Positions 42,666 through 52,093 of a stretch of 64,000 bases of DNA are shown here, piece by piece (position 1 is the stretch's first letter; each line of letters begins with the position of its first letter). The translations under genes and the position numbers were made by a program. Below the pieces are notes generated by a model, which was not told where the DNA came from, did not search any database, and saw only the letters and a list, made by a program, of their open reading frames with translations. Source of the DNA: Halomonas sp. SpR1 (lineage in GTDB: Bacteria > Pseudomonadota > Gammaproteobacteria > Pseudomonadales > Halomonadaceae); assembly GCF_031010175.1 (NCBI RefSeq), contig NZ_JAUAMB010000001.1:186001-250000 (forward strand). The letters run 5' to 3'.

Positions 42666-43352
42666 TTAAAACCACAGCCATAGGACGACGCCAGCAGCAA
42701 CCAATAAGGCGCCAATCGCGCGTAAACGCAGTAGCGTTGAGCTCAACGACTCTTTACGCGCATCAACTGGCTGCTGGCAAAAACGTTTGGCACCTACCAG
42801 CATCGCCGCTATCAGCGATTCACCCATTAGGCTATGTACGATCAAGCCTGCAAGGTGCAGCCCAATTAGGATGATGAGTAAATCGCTATTGAGCTGGTGC
42901 AAGGTTCTCAGCTGGCTGCCCACCTCATCCCCAAAGAAGCCATAGAGCGGGGCCTGAAAAAAGATATCGTCACTTAAAAACAGGCCACTCACTGCCTGAA
43001 AACTAAGCGAGAGCAGCATCAACAGCACCATCCATCCGCCTAGCGGATTGTGGCTGGCATAAGCGCTGGGTTGGCGCTTTAGGAGCGACCTGGAGTAGGC
43101 GACTGTTTCAGTGGGTGGATATAAAAACGTGTTAAATCTCGCGTACACGCTGCCCAGAGCGCCCCACAGCCAACGGAAGACAAGTAGCCCTATTACCAGA
43201 TAGCCTGCCTGTGCGTGCACTTCAACTGGGAATAGGAAGGGCGCGCCGCTGGTCTTGGTGGTATAAAAAGAGACCAGCACGGCCGTCACTAACCCCCAGT
43301 GAAATAAGCGAACCCAGCCATCCCATACCTCAATCACTACCCTGTCACGCAT
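42666..43352 (-). CDS. Di-heme cytochrome b (cytochrome b561/hydrogenase-type)
   Basis: The 228-residue product has at least four membrane helices with heme-ligand histidines in RLFHWGLV (H18), VEVHAQAGY, TLHQLNSD and GLHLAGLIVHSLMGE. This fits the cytochrome b561 / Ni-Fe hydrogenase cytochrome b family. Such proteins pass electrons between a periplasmic partner and quinones. No cytochrome c or dehydrogenase is adjacent, so the partner is unknown. It is convergent with DUF2069. Confidence 0.83.
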   Translation of the reverse strand: MRDRVVIEVWDGWVRLFHWGLVTAVLVSFYTTKTSGAPFLFPVEVHAQAGYLVIGLLVFRWLWGALGSVYARFNTFLYPPTETVAYSRSLLKRQPSAYASHNPLGGWMVLLMLLSLSFQAVSGLFLSDDIFFQAPLYGFFGDEVGSQLRTLHQLNSDLLIILIGLHLAGLIVHSLMGESLIAAMLVGAKRFCQQPVDARKESLSSTLLRLRAIGALLVAAGVVLWLWF

Positions 43353-43618
43353 AACTTATCCTCCCTTAGCAGTGATGGGCCTATATTGGTGGGCCTAGCG
43401 CTAGTAAGCCCGAAATAATGAGATAGCTTCGCATTAATTTTGGCTTTCTCCTAGAATGCGAGACAGTTAGCCGCAATCGATAGTCACAATGAGCTAGTCA
43501 TAACACTGGTTAAAATAGAACAGTGAGTCGCAACGCATTTAACATCCATTGATGTCGGTCACTTGAGCTTTAAAGTCAGACCAGCGAACATGGATGAAAC
43601 TCCAGGGAGAAGCATTCA

Positions 43619-44263
43619 ATGACACGTAACATAGCCGATATCAGGCGTGACTATGAAGGTGGCAAGCTAGAAGAGTCCCAGACACCCGATGATCCATTCG
43701 TGTTGTTTGACGAATGGTTCACCCTCGCATTGGAAAAAGAGGGTACAGATGGCAATGCTATGACCCTAGCCACCGTTGATAGCCAAGGTCGCCCACACGC
43801 CCGAGTGGTACTGTTAAAAGGATTTGATCAGCGCGGCATGGTTTTTTACACCAATTACCATAGCCATAAGGGCAGCGAGCTGAGCAATGTACCCTTCGCG
43901 GCCATTACCTTCTGGTGGCCTTCGCTCTCCCGTCAGGTGCGTATCGAAGGCCCCGTTGAGCAGGTATCCGCTGATGAGTCTGATGAGTACTTCACCAGCC
44001 GCCCACGCGGCAGCCAGTTAGGTGCCTGGATTGCGACTCAAAGCGTGGTGATTCCTGACCGCAACTGGATCGAAGAGCGCCAAAAGCGCTTTGAACAAGC
44101 TTATGATGGTCAAGATATCCCACGCCCGATTCACTGGGGTGGCTATCGTATCAACCCGGAAATGATCGAGTTTTGGCAGGGCCAGCCTAGTCGTCTACAC
44201 GACCGGCTGCGGTTTGAACGCCGCGACGGCGGCGAATGGAGCCGTTTCCGTCTAGCGCCCTAG
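43619..44263 (+). CDS. pdxH: Pyridoxamine 5'-phosphate oxidase PdxH
   Basis: PdxH makes pyridoxal phosphate from pyridoxine or pyridoxamine phosphate with FMN and oxygen. The 214-residue product has GRPHARVVLLKGFDQRG and FYTNYHSHKGSEL (FMN and substrate sites), then SRPRGSQLGAWIATQS, and ends RLAP, as is typical. A GGGAGAAG precedes the ATG by about ten bases. Confidence 0.96.
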   Translation: MTRNIADIRRDYEGGKLEESQTPDDPFVLFDEWFTLALEKEGTDGNAMTLATVDSQGRPHARVVLLKGFDQRGMVFYTNYHSHKGSELSNVPFAAITFWWPSLSRQVRIEGPVEQVSADESDEYFTSRPRGSQLGAWIATQSVVIPDRNWIEERQKRFEQAYDGQDIPRPIHWGGYRINPEMIEFWQGQPSRLHDRLRFERRDGGEWSRFRLAP

Positions 44264-44288
44264 CGTCTGTAACCAGTTTACGATTTGG

Positions 44289-44309
44289 GCCTGCGTTTTA
44301 TACGCAGGC
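44289..44309. terminator. Hairpin between convergent pdxH and the Pat gene
   Basis: GCCTGCGT (44289-44296) and ACGCAGGC (44302-44309) form a perfect 8-bp stem with loop TTTAT. No long T run follows, so it is a probable but weak terminator for both genes. Confidence 0.55.
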
Positions 44310-47057
44310 TTAATCCGGCATGCTCTCAAGGCGGTGCCGCTGCCACTCACTTTCGGGTTCGTTGAGGCGTAACACAGCATCAATCACCTGCTCCTCCATG
44401 TTGTAGCGACATTTAAAGCCTAAGTGCTTCATTAGTGCCCGCATTGGATGGTTATCGACCATAATTTTGCCGATCATCTCCAGAGTGCCGATGTTAGTGC
44501 AGTAATCGATCATCTTCTTCATCAGTAGGCTGCCAATTCCCAGCCCCTGCAAGTCATCACGAATAATAACCGAGAACTCGGTACGAATATTATCTGGATC
44601 GTTCCATACCCGTACCACGCCAAGCATCTCTTTGCTGCCATCGTCGCCCAAATATTCAGCAATAAACGCCATCTGACGGTCGTAATTAATATGCGATAGG
44701 ATCGACAGGTCACGCTGGGTCAGGTTGGATTTATTGTGGAAATAGCGGAAACGAATACTCTCTTCCGAGAGCTGGCGATGGAAGGTAGTAATCAAATGGG
44801 CGTCTTCGGCACGAATGGGCCTGACTTCGACCTGCCAACCGTTTTTCAGCGTCACCCATTCTCGCAGCTCTTCAGGGTACGGCATGATCGCAAAGCGCGA
44901 TGGCGTGCCAAGATCCATGGCAAAATCGACGGCAACCATGCCGTCACGATTCAGCAGCAGCGGATTGACTTCCAGCCCGCGCAGATCGCTTAAATCAGAT
45001 GCCATTTGCGACAGTTTGACCAGCATTTGGCACAGGTGCTGAATATCACGCTCGGGATCGGCAGAGTGTTCACGAATTAATGAAGCGGCGTGGGTTCTCC
45101 CCACTACATCGGCGGCCAGGCTCATGTTGAGCGGAGGAAGCGCCACCTGGCGGTCAGCCAACACATTGACCTTATAGCCACCGATGCCAAAGACAATCAG
45201 CGGGCCAAAAACCGGGTCACGGGTAATACCCGCGCAAATCTGCATCGAGTGCTTGCCACGCTGCATGGGCTGTAAACAGTACTCGCGGATCGCATATTCG
45301 GGAAATTTCTCAGCGACCTTTTCACCAAGCTGGCGAACGCCTTCTGCTACCTGCTCGGGCGTGTCCAAATCCTGTAGCAAGCCCGCTGAAATTTTATGTG
45401 GGTGCTTGCGGTAGCGATAAGGGCGGCAATTGCCCTCATGCACCACTTTCAGTGCTTTGGTGCCAGAAATCTCCCCAGCGCGAACAAGCGCCTCATCGGG
45501 GTTGGCCAAATAGACGCTGGGCGCCGTAGGAATGCCATAGGCCTCAAGCACTTGCGCTGTTTCAGAGTGGGTTAAGGTCTGCCTGCCCTGCTCTTTCGCC
45601 TGCTTGATCAGCGTGCGGCACTGGGCACGTATTTCTGGACTGGTGGAAAATGGTAAGCTTGGCGGAATCTCCTGCAGCAGTGCCTGAACACGCTGATAAA
45701 TCACCATATGCATAAACGCCTTAACGGCTTTTTCGGGTGAAATATAGGTTGGAATTCCGGCTAAGTTGCAGATATGGCGGGCATTAAGCGCCTCTTTTAA
45801 GCCCATCCAGCTGGTAAGCAGGTTGCGGCGAAACTTCTTGCGGTTATCGATCAGTGCCTGGGCAGTCACCAGGGACGGCGCCATCCGGGTAGGCGCGTGA
45901 ACCACCAGAACAGCGTCCACATTGGCGTCAGCAGCGACAATTTCCAGCGCTTGGACAAACCGCTCTGGAGAGGCGTTGCCGCCGAGATCCACCGGGTTCT
46001 CCCCCGGCTTGCTCATATCAACCTCGCTATGGTGCAGCGCTGCCTGGGTTTCGGCGCTAAATTCGGCCAGCTTGCCGCCGGCGCTGATCAGCTTATCAAT
46101 GGCCAGCATGGCAGGCCCCAGGCCGTTAGAAACGATCGCCAAGCGGTCACCTTTCAGAGGCTTCATGCGCGACAGGGTTTCCAACGCGTCGAGCAGTTCA
46201 TCGGAGTCATCTACCCGCACCACCCCTGCCCGGGCAAAAGCGGCATCAAACACCACATCACGATTGGCAATTCCCGGTGTGGGCGCCATGCCTGAAATAT
46301 CAGACTCAGGGGTGCGGCCGCTTTTTATCGCCAGCACCAAGCGATTACGCGACGCATCACGTACAGCGGTCATAAAGTGCTGGGCGTCATTGATCCGCTC
46401 AAGGTGCAGCATAATGGCCTGGGCGGGGGAAAATTGATTAACGTAATCGATCAAATCCGGCAGCAGTACGTCGACGCTGTCACCAACAGTAATTAGGTGT
46501 GAAAAACCCACATCACGCCCGGCGGCCCAATCGATCATGGCGTTTGCCAGCATACCGGACTGGCCCAGATAGGCGACGCGGCCCGCTTTCACTGGTTGAC
46601 TGGCGTAAGAGGCATTCAGCTTTTTGCCCGGTACAATCAACCCCATGCACTCTGGGCCCAAGACACGAATACCCGAGACGCGTGCTGCACTCAACATGCG
46701 TTCGCGAATCGAGCCCTTATTGCCTTTATCCCGATCCAGGTAAGCTCCCCCCGAGAGAACCAAGGCCGCTTTGACACCGTACTGCCCAAGTTTTTTAATC
46801 AGGCTAGGGACACCTTCAATAGGCGTGCAGACCACGGCCAGGTCGGGCACTTCTGGTAGCTCGCTTACGCGGCTAACACAGGGTACGCCGAAGACCTGGG
46901 AATACCCTTTAAGGTTGACCGCCCACAGCGGCCCTTTAAAGCCGCCCTCCTGAATGTTGCTCAGCACTAAACCGCCCAACGATGCGGGCTTTTCAGAGGC
47001 GCCAAACACCGCTAGTGTGCGAGGTTCGAAAAAATGGTGTAAAAAGCGCGTGCTCAC
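44310..47057 (-). CDS. Pat/PatZ-type protein lysine acetyltransferase
   Basis: The 915-residue product has an NDP-forming acyl-CoA synthetase-like body and a C-terminal GNAT domain, as in PatZ/YfiQ, which acetylates and inactivates acetyl-CoA synthetase. Visible parts are the CoA-binding N-terminus (AVFGASEKPASLGGLVLSN), the succinyl-CoA ligase-like centre (LAIVSNGLGPAMLAID), the ATP-grasp region with FGIGGYKVN, and the GNAT motif RDDLQGLGIGSLLMKKM (about residue 850). A histone-deacetylase-family gene is divergent 103 bases away. Confidence 0.92.
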   Translation of the reverse strand: MSTRFLHHFFEPRTLAVFGASEKPASLGGLVLSNIQEGGFKGPLWAVNLKGYSQVFGVPCVSRVSELPEVPDLAVVCTPIEGVPSLIKKLGQYGVKAALVLSGGAYLDRDKGNKGSIRERMLSAARVSGIRVLGPECMGLIVPGKKLNASYASQPVKAGRVAYLGQSGMLANAMIDWAAGRDVGFSHLITVGDSVDVLLPDLIDYVNQFSPAQAIMLHLERINDAQHFMTAVRDASRNRLVLAIKSGRTPESDISGMAPTPGIANRDVVFDAAFARAGVVRVDDSDELLDALETLSRMKPLKGDRLAIVSNGLGPAMLAIDKLISAGGKLAEFSAETQAALHHSEVDMSKPGENPVDLGGNASPERFVQALEIVAADANVDAVLVVHAPTRMAPSLVTAQALIDNRKKFRRNLLTSWMGLKEALNARHICNLAGIPTYISPEKAVKAFMHMVIYQRVQALLQEIPPSLPFSTSPEIRAQCRTLIKQAKEQGRQTLTHSETAQVLEAYGIPTAPSVYLANPDEALVRAGEISGTKALKVVHEGNCRPYRYRKHPHKISAGLLQDLDTPEQVAEGVRQLGEKVAEKFPEYAIREYCLQPMQRGKHSMQICAGITRDPVFGPLIVFGIGGYKVNVLADRQVALPPLNMSLAADVVGRTHAASLIREHSADPERDIQHLCQMLVKLSQMASDLSDLRGLEVNPLLLNRDGMVAVDFAMDLGTPSRFAIMPYPEELREWVTLKNGWQVEVRPIRAEDAHLITTFHRQLSEESIRFRYFHNKSNLTQRDLSILSHINYDRQMAFIAEYLGDDGSKEMLGVVRVWNDPDNIRTEFSVIIRDDLQGLGIGSLLMKKMIDYCTNIGTLEMIGKIMVDNHPMRALMKHLGFKCRYNMEEQVIDAVLRLNEPESEWQRHRLESMPD

Positions 47058-47160
47058 AATGCGTCTCCCCTGACATGAATCGCGGCTGTACGACTTATTG
47101 ACACTGTCGCCCAGGCCCTGAAGGCGATTAAGGTGGCATCAATAATAATGGAGCGTTGGA

Positions 47161-48102
47161 ATGATTACCGCCTACCTTACCCACCCAGACTGCTCATTGC
47201 ATCATATGGGGCCGGAGCATCCTGAAAGCCCCCAGCGTCTGGAGGCCATTCGCGCTCGCCTATCGCTTGCTGGGTTATTACAGCAAACCATGCAGGCCGA
47301 TGCCAAGGAAGCCTGTGAAGAGGCACTTGCCAGAGTACACCCCTTGCGCCACTTGCGCTCCCTGGATAAATGTTTGCCCACCGAAGGCATCGTTACATTA
47401 GATAGCGATACCATGATGAACCCCGACAGCCTGCAAGCCGCTCGGGTTGCAGCAGGCGCTGTTATCCGCGGGGTAGATCAGGTTTTCAAACGCCAGGCGG
47501 ATAACGTCTTTTGTGCGGTTAGGCCGCCAGGCCACCACGCGGAAGCCAGCGATGCGATGGGTTTCTGTTTTTACAATAATATCGCCGTGGGGGCGGCTCA
47601 TGCGCGAGCCAAATACGGCGCCAAGCGCATCGCCATACTGGATTTTGATGTGCACCAGTGCAATGGCACCATCGATATTTTTAAAAATGATCCCGAGGTG
47701 CTCATCTGCACCAGCTTCCAGTATCCGTTTTACCCGTGGCGTTATCTGCGCAGCGAGTGGCAAAACGTTGTCAATACACCGCTGGAAGTGGGCACCGATG
47801 GCCCTGAGTTTCGGCGCATTATTGAAAACCACTGGCTGCCTGCCTTGCACGCTTTCAAACCTGATTTAGTATTAATTTCAGCCGGGTTTGATGCGCACCG
47901 TGATGACCCCATGGGCGATATCTGTTTAGAGGATGAAGACTTCTACTGGATTACCCACCTCACCATGGAGATCGCCACCCTCTATGCCGATAATCGCATT
48001 GTATCGGTGCTCGAAGGCGGCTATAACCCGAAATCATTGGCCAGTGGCGTGGAAGCGCATCTAAAGGCGCTACTGGGCCTGCCATTTTCTGAGGTGCCTT
48101 AA
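47161..48102 (+). CDS. Histone deacetylase family protein (class II-like)
   Basis: The 313-residue product has the full catalytic set of the zinc deacetylase fold: HPESPQRLEAI, RPPGHHAEASDAMGFCFYNN (general base His pair), DFDVHQCNGT (zinc Asp and His), SAGFDAHRDDPMG (zinc Asp) and LEGGYN. Bacterial members deacetylate acetyl-lysine, acetylpolyamines or related amides. GGAG precedes the ATG. It is divergent from the Pat-type acetyltransferase, which suggests a shared role in acetylation balance. Confidence 0.93.
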   Translation: MITAYLTHPDCSLHHMGPEHPESPQRLEAIRARLSLAGLLQQTMQADAKEACEEALARVHPLRHLRSLDKCLPTEGIVTLDSDTMMNPDSLQAARVAAGAVIRGVDQVFKRQADNVFCAVRPPGHHAEASDAMGFCFYNNIAVGAAHARAKYGAKRIAILDFDVHQCNGTIDIFKNDPEVLICTSFQYPFYPWRYLRSEWQNVVNTPLEVGTDGPEFRRIIENHWLPALHAFKPDLVLISAGFDAHRDDPMGDICLEDEDFYWITHLTMEIATLYADNRIVSVLEGGYNPKSLASGVEAHLKALLGLPFSEVP

Positions 48103-48226
48103 ATCCGACAGCGCTCTTGCCTGTCTGTGTAGGTCGTTCTTAGCCACTTCTGTGCTGTGATATCATGATTGATTACGCGCGCCTATAAACACGCACCGTT
48201 AGACCACGCAGCCAATGTGACAACCT

Positions 48227-48859
48227 ATGACCGCTACGACTGAAGAGCATGCCGCGCTGCGTATTGCATCGGGAAGCAAACCTTTTGTTGAACCGCTGCG
48301 TTTAGGGGAGCGGCTCAAACAAATTCGTCTCGCTAATCAGTGGACGTTGGAAGAGGTTAGCCAGCGCACCGGGCTTGCTCGCTCAACGCTCTCTAAAATT
48401 GAGAACGATCAAGTCTCACCCACTTTTAGCGTGGTGCAAAAACTCACCACCGGGCTCAACATTGACCTACCCCAATTGCTCACGCCCCCCAAGCGGGAAC
48501 GGTATACCATGGGGCGGCGGGATCTTACCCGTAAAGGTAAAGGGCAGCTCCACCCCACGCCCACCTATGAGCACGAATTATTAGGCCATCAACTCGCCCA
48601 AAAACGGATGATTCCCTTCAAAACTATCGTGCGGGCACGCAGTTTCGACGAATATCACCAGTGGGTACGCCACGATGGCGAAGAGTTTTTAATGGTGCTG
48701 CACGGCGATATTATGCTTTACACCGAGTTTTACGCCCCGCTAGTGCTAGCCGAGGGGGACAGTATCTATTTTGACAGTGATATGGGTCATGCCCTGGTAT
48801 CCACTAGTCCAGACGATGCCGTGGTGTTGTCGGTGTGTACACGCGGTGATATAGCGTAG
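48227..48859 (+). CDS. XRE-family regulator with C-terminal cupin
   Basis: The 210-residue product has a helix-turn-helix domain at about residues 28-85 (LKQIRLANQWTLEEVSQRTG and STLSKIENDQVSP) and a cupin sensor domain in the C-terminal half (HDGEEFLMVLHGDIMLYTE). This layout fits regulators that sense small ligands, for example polyamine or amino-acid regulators of the PuuR type. No target is evident; the upstream HDAC-family gene on the same strand is a candidate. Confidence 0.88.
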   Translation: MTATTEEHAALRIASGSKPFVEPLRLGERLKQIRLANQWTLEEVSQRTGLARSTLSKIENDQVSPTFSVVQKLTTGLNIDLPQLLTPPKRERYTMGRRDLTRKGKGQLHPTPTYEHELLGHQLAQKRMIPFKTIVRARSFDEYHQWVRHDGEEFLMVLHGDIMLYTEFYAPLVLAEGDSIYFDSDMGHALVSTSPDDAVVLSVCTRGDIA

Positions 48860-48875
48860 CGTGTTGCCCAGTGGG

Positions 48876-49226
48876 TTATAAGCAGTTGGTAGGCTTCGGC
48901 AAACCGGCCAGGCGTGCAAGTCGCTTTGGCGGGCTGCCGGGGAAAAGCTGCATCAGGTAAACCGAGCGGCCTTTCTCTTCGCCCAGAGCATTCTTGGTCG
49001 CTTTTACGAGTGGCCGCATTGCCGGCGCCATTTCGTAACGCTGGTAAAATGCCCGTACGACATTAATCACTTCCCAGTGCTCCGCTGTGAGGGTCAAGCC
49101 CTCTTCTTCAGCCATTAAACGCGCTACCGATTCGTCCCATTCTGATTGATTAACTAGATATCCTTCTGGATCTAGCGGATATTTTTTTTGGGAATCAAGA
49201 TAACGGTATATTTTTAGTTCAGACAT
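48876..49226 (-). CDS. tusE: Sulfur relay protein TusE (DsrC family)
   Basis: TusE takes persulfide from TusBCD and passes it to MnmA for 2-thiouridine in tRNA. The 116-residue product has WDESVARLMAEEEGLTLT and ends in the conserved penultimate Cys (C115, PTNCL). Of the two DsrC-type cysteines, the C-terminal one is kept; no dsrAB is nearby, so the Tus role is favoured. It is the last gene of tusDCBE here. Confidence 0.92.
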   Translation of the reverse strand: MSELKIYRYLDSQKKYPLDPEGYLVNQSEWDESVARLMAEEEGLTLTAEHWEVINVVRAFYQRYEMAPAMRPLVKATKNALGEEKGRSVYLMQLFPGSPPKRLARLAGLPKPTNCL

Positions 49227-49228
49227 GC

Positions 49229-49519
49229 TTAGTACCAGGTGACGGTCTTTTCATACTGTTCGGTGAGCGCCACAAAGCCCTCCATCTCTAGCGTGGGCAG
49301 CTTATTCTCAGCGGCTATGCTGGCAAGTCCACGGGATATAAGGTCTTCTGATAGCAGGAATATGCGCGGCTGACACTGTTGCCATACCACCCAGGAGGGA
49401 TCCAGAGCTGCAGTTACCGCTTCTTCGGTCAGCAGCACGGCATCATGCTCCCCTAACGCCTGCTGCATTTGAGTGGCAGCACTGCTGTCAGGCGCTTTGG
49501 TGAGGATGTGTAGAATCAT
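49229..49519 (-). CDS. tusB: Sulfur relay protein TusB (DsrH family)
   Basis: TusB is a structural subunit of the TusBCD sulfur carrier complex. The 96-residue product starts MILHILTKAPDSSA, a typical DsrH opening, and ends with TWY. Overall identity is weak, as usual for TusB, but the position between tusC and tusE is diagnostic. Its stop is two bases from the tusE start. Confidence 0.9.
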   Translation of the reverse strand: MILHILTKAPDSSAATQMQQALGEHDAVLLTEEAVTAALDPSWVVWQQCQPRIFLLSEDLISRGLASIAAENKLPTLEMEGFVALTEQYEKTVTWY

Positions 49520-49536
49520 GGTGCGCTCACAAGGCC

Positions 49537-49902
49537 CTAAAAGTTAAGTATCTTGGCATGTTGGGACAAAAGTTCAGGGACTTCCTGATCCGCGATCAGA
49601 GTGACGCCCTCTATCAGGGAATCGGCGGAAAGGTTCATACTTTGCAGCGCCCCTTCGGCTACCCAAAGCGTGTCAATATCGTACATTTCCAACATATCGA
49701 TGGTTGGCAGCGTGGCTTTTTGGCCCGGCGCGCCACTGCCCTGCTCTTTCATCAGTGCCATTATGCCCTGCCCCATAAACAGCAGATGCACGGGCTGGCC
49801 AAAGGCAGCTGCGACCAAGGCGGCATCCAGCCCTTCACGTAACCAGTTTGAGCCGTGGGGGGCGTGGCGAATTACCACTAAAAGTGCATCAGGGGACGCC
49901 AT
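49537..49902 (-). CDS. tusC: Sulfur relay protein TusC (DsrF family)
   Basis: TusC forms the core of the TusBCD hexamer. The 121-residue product has VVIRHAPHGSNWLREGLDAA (N-terminal DsrE/F fold) and PVHLLFMGQGI. ATG 49902 is preceded by AAAGGAG five bases away; an upstream in-frame codon at 49920 has none. It lies ten bases after tusD. Confidence 0.91.
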   Translation of the reverse strand: MASPDALLVVIRHAPHGSNWLREGLDAALVAAAFGQPVHLLFMGQGIMALMKEQGSGAPGQKATLPTIDMLEMYDIDTLWVAEGALQSMNLSADSLIEGVTLIADQEVPELLSQHAKILNF

Positions 49903-49912
49903 TGGCACTCCT

Positions 49913-50302
49913 TTAAGCAAAGGTAATCAGACGATCAACGCGCTGTTGTAGCTCAAGCAATTGACCAAGCCCGGTCAATTCAAAAGGCGCCGCTATATTG
50001 CAGGCCTGCTTGCCGTGGCGCTGCGCTTCTGACTCGCTCATCACTCCGCGCCGCAGCGCTGCGGCAATACAGACATCCAGCTGAACCCCATGCTGCTGAT
50101 TCAGTTCAGCCCAGGCTTCTCGCAGGTTAAGCTCATCCTGAGGAGGTGCCATCAGCGATGAAGCATTATGGACGCCATCATGATAGAAAAACACACCTGT
50201 AATCTGATGCCCGCACGATAGTAAGGCATGGGCAAAACGCAATGCAGAGTGAGGTGCCGGGTTGCTATATGGCGCGCCCATCACCAATAAGCCGTACTGC
50301 AT
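49913..50302 (-). CDS. tusD: Sulfur relay protein TusD (DsrE family)
   Basis: TusD carries the active Cys of the TusBCD complex. The 129-residue product has the DsrE opening LLVMGAPYSNPAPHSALRFA and the catalytic Cys in LDVCIAAALRRGV. It is the first gene of the tus group on the minus strand. Two nearby ATG codons (50308, 50302) are possible; AGG lies before both. Confidence 0.9.
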   Translation of the reverse strand: MQYGLLVMGAPYSNPAPHSALRFAHALLSCGHQITGVFFYHDGVHNASSLMAPPQDELNLREAWAELNQQHGVQLDVCIAAALRRGVMSESEAQRHGKQACNIAAPFELTGLGQLLELQQRVDRLITFA

Positions 50303-50330
50303 GATCATGATACCTGGTAACGGTTACTCT

Positions 50331-50360
50331 AAAAAAAACAGGCCCTGTATTAGGGCCTGT
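50331..50360 (-). terminator. Terminator of the Bax-inhibitor-1 gene
   Basis: On the minus strand ACAGGCCCT and AGGGCCTGT form a perfect 9-bp stem with a five-base loop, followed by eight T. It separates the BI-1 gene from tusDCBE. Confidence 0.92.
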
Positions 50361-50384
50361 CATATCGTCTAACGCTTGCCTAGA

Positions 50385-51065
50385 TCAATCGTTGCTCATG
50401 ATACCCAAAATCGACAACAGGCTAACAAACAGGTTGTAGATGGATACGTAGAGCGTCACTGTGGCGAGGATATAGTTAGTTTCGCCAGCGCGGTGAATAA
50501 TTTCACTGGTCTGGTACAGAATAGCTGCAGAAGCAAACAGCACGAAACCAGCTGACACCATCAGTGAAAGCGCAGGAATGTTAAAGAAGATCCCCGCCAC
50601 CATGGCCAGTATCAATACGATAGCACCCGCCATCAGGAAGTTGCTCAAGAAGCTAAAGTCTTTCTTAGTAGTTAGCGCTATGGCGGAAAGACCAACAAAG
50701 GTCAGGCCTGTCATCGCCAGCGCGTTCATAATCAACGCACCGCCATTAGGCAGGGTCAGATAGGCAGATAGAATCGGCCCTAGCGTAAAGCCCATAAAGC
50801 CGGTAAAGGCAAATGTTGCTAACAAACCAGCCGCAGAGTTCGCGGTTTTGTGAACCAGGAACATTAAGCCGTAGGCACCAATCAAGAACACAAAAATGTT
50901 CATTTGCTGGATGCCCATGGCAACAGCAGCACCTGCGGTCACCGCTGAGAACAACAGCGTCATTGCCAAAAGTGCGTAGGTATTACGCAGCACCTTGTTA
51001 GTGCTGACACTGTTGGCAACGCCACTCGACTGAGGACGTGCCGTACGTAAATCGTTGTAAGCCAT
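50385..51065 (-). CDS. Bax inhibitor-1/YccA family membrane protein
   Basis: The 226-residue product has seven hydrophobic helices and BI-1 features such as GFTLGPILSAYL (here FMGFTLGPILSAYLTLPNG) and SIYNLFVSLLSILGIM near the end. E. coli homologues YccA and YbhL act in membrane protein quality control; related proteins are pH-gated calcium leak channels. ATG 51065 follows GGGAG. A longer in-frame start at 51104 is less likely. Confidence 0.92.
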   Translation of the reverse strand: MAYNDLRTARPQSSGVANSVSTNKVLRNTYALLAMTLLFSAVTAGAAVAMGIQQMNIFVFLIGAYGLMFLVHKTANSAAGLLATFAFTGFMGFTLGPILSAYLTLPNGGALIMNALAMTGLTFVGLSAIALTTKKDFSFLSNFLMAGAIVLILAMVAGIFFNIPALSLMVSAGFVLFASAAILYQTSEIIHRAGETNYILATVTLYVSIYNLFVSLLSILGIMSND

Positions 51066-51239
51066 GTGTTCATGCTCCCTAATGGTATTTCCTACAATGG
51101 ACAAGCATGCCGTTACCGAGTTCCAGACGCAAGCCTTTGTCTATATAGCAAAGTCTGGCTAGTAAATGGTTATTCAACGTTGAATTGCCCCAACGCGCTT
51201 TGTCTATGCTTGTTGAACACTTCTTTGGACATCAAAGCG

Positions 51240-51998
51240 ATGAAAAAAATTCTACTTTCCGCTACCACACTGCCGCTTTTAGCGCTGTCATTGCCCGCCA
51301 TGGCCTTCTCGCCTACCGGAGAGGATGTCTCTTATCGTGTGAATAATGAGGATTTTCAAGGCTATTTTGTCTCCGCGGTCGACAACGTCAAGGGTAGCGT
51401 ACTAATCGTTCATGACTGGGATGGGCTGGATGATTATGAGCGCCAGCGTGCCGATATGCTGGCCGAGGAAGGCTATGACGTATTTGCCGTGGATCTTTTT
51501 GGTGAAGGTAATCGCCCTCAAGCAGTCGACGATAAGCGCGCCGCTACCAACCAACTCTACCAGGATAGAGAAAGGATGCGCGCGCTAACCCTTGGTGGTT
51601 TAGCCCAAGCTAGACAACAAGGCGCTGCTGAGCAAACGGTCATTATCGGATACTGCTTTGGCGGTGCGGTCGCCCTAGAAATCGCCCGCTCCGGGGAAGC
51701 GGATAACATAGCAGCGTACTCCAGCTTTCACGGCGGCCTGACCACCCCCGATGGCCAAGCTTACTCAAGTGAAACCGCACCTATCTTTATTGCCCACGGC
51801 GGCGCCGACAGTGCAGTGAGCTTAGAGGACGTCGCTAATCTGGCGGAGGAGCTAGAGACCGCAGGCGTGACTTATGAAGTAGGTATCTATTCCGGTGCGC
51901 CCCACGTCTTCAGCGTGTTCGGTAGTGATGCTTATCACGAGCGCGCCGACCAACGCTCTTGGGAGGCTTTCAACGTCTGGTTGGATGAAATGCTTTAA
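51240..51998 (+). CDS. Exported dienelactone hydrolase family protein
   Basis: The 252-residue product has a signal peptide ending near AMA-FSPTGE (residue 20) and an alpha/beta-hydrolase domain. The nucleophile Cys is in GYCFGGAVAL, the Asp in AHGGADSAVS and the His in SGAPHVFSV. Export to the periplasm is unusual for catabolic dienelactone hydrolases, so a role in envelope or detoxification is more likely. No aromatic pathway genes flank it. Confidence 0.87.
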   Translation: MKKILLSATTLPLLALSLPAMAFSPTGEDVSYRVNNEDFQGYFVSAVDNVKGSVLIVHDWDGLDDYERQRADMLAEEGYDVFAVDLFGEGNRPQAVDDKRAATNQLYQDRERMRALTLGGLAQARQQGAAEQTVIIGYCFGGAVALEIARSGEADNIAAYSSFHGGLTTPDGQAYSSETAPIFIAHGGADSAVSLEDVANLAEELETAGVTYEVGIYSGAPHVFSVFGSDAYHERADQRSWEAFNVWLDEML

Positions 51999-52006
51999 AT
52001 ACAAAT

Positions 52007-52037
52007 AACCCTAGCAGCGTTGAACACTACTAGGGTT
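52007..52037 (+). terminator. Hairpin after the dienelactone hydrolase gene
   Basis: AACCCTAG (52007-52014) and CTAGGGTT (52030-52037) are perfect 8-bp arms around 15 bases that can pair further. No T run follows, so it is only a probable terminator. Confidence 0.45.
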
Positions 52038-52093
52038 CCCAACTACTCAGTTTAGCAGAACCTATTTAAAGCCTGTATTAAGATAACCGCTGC

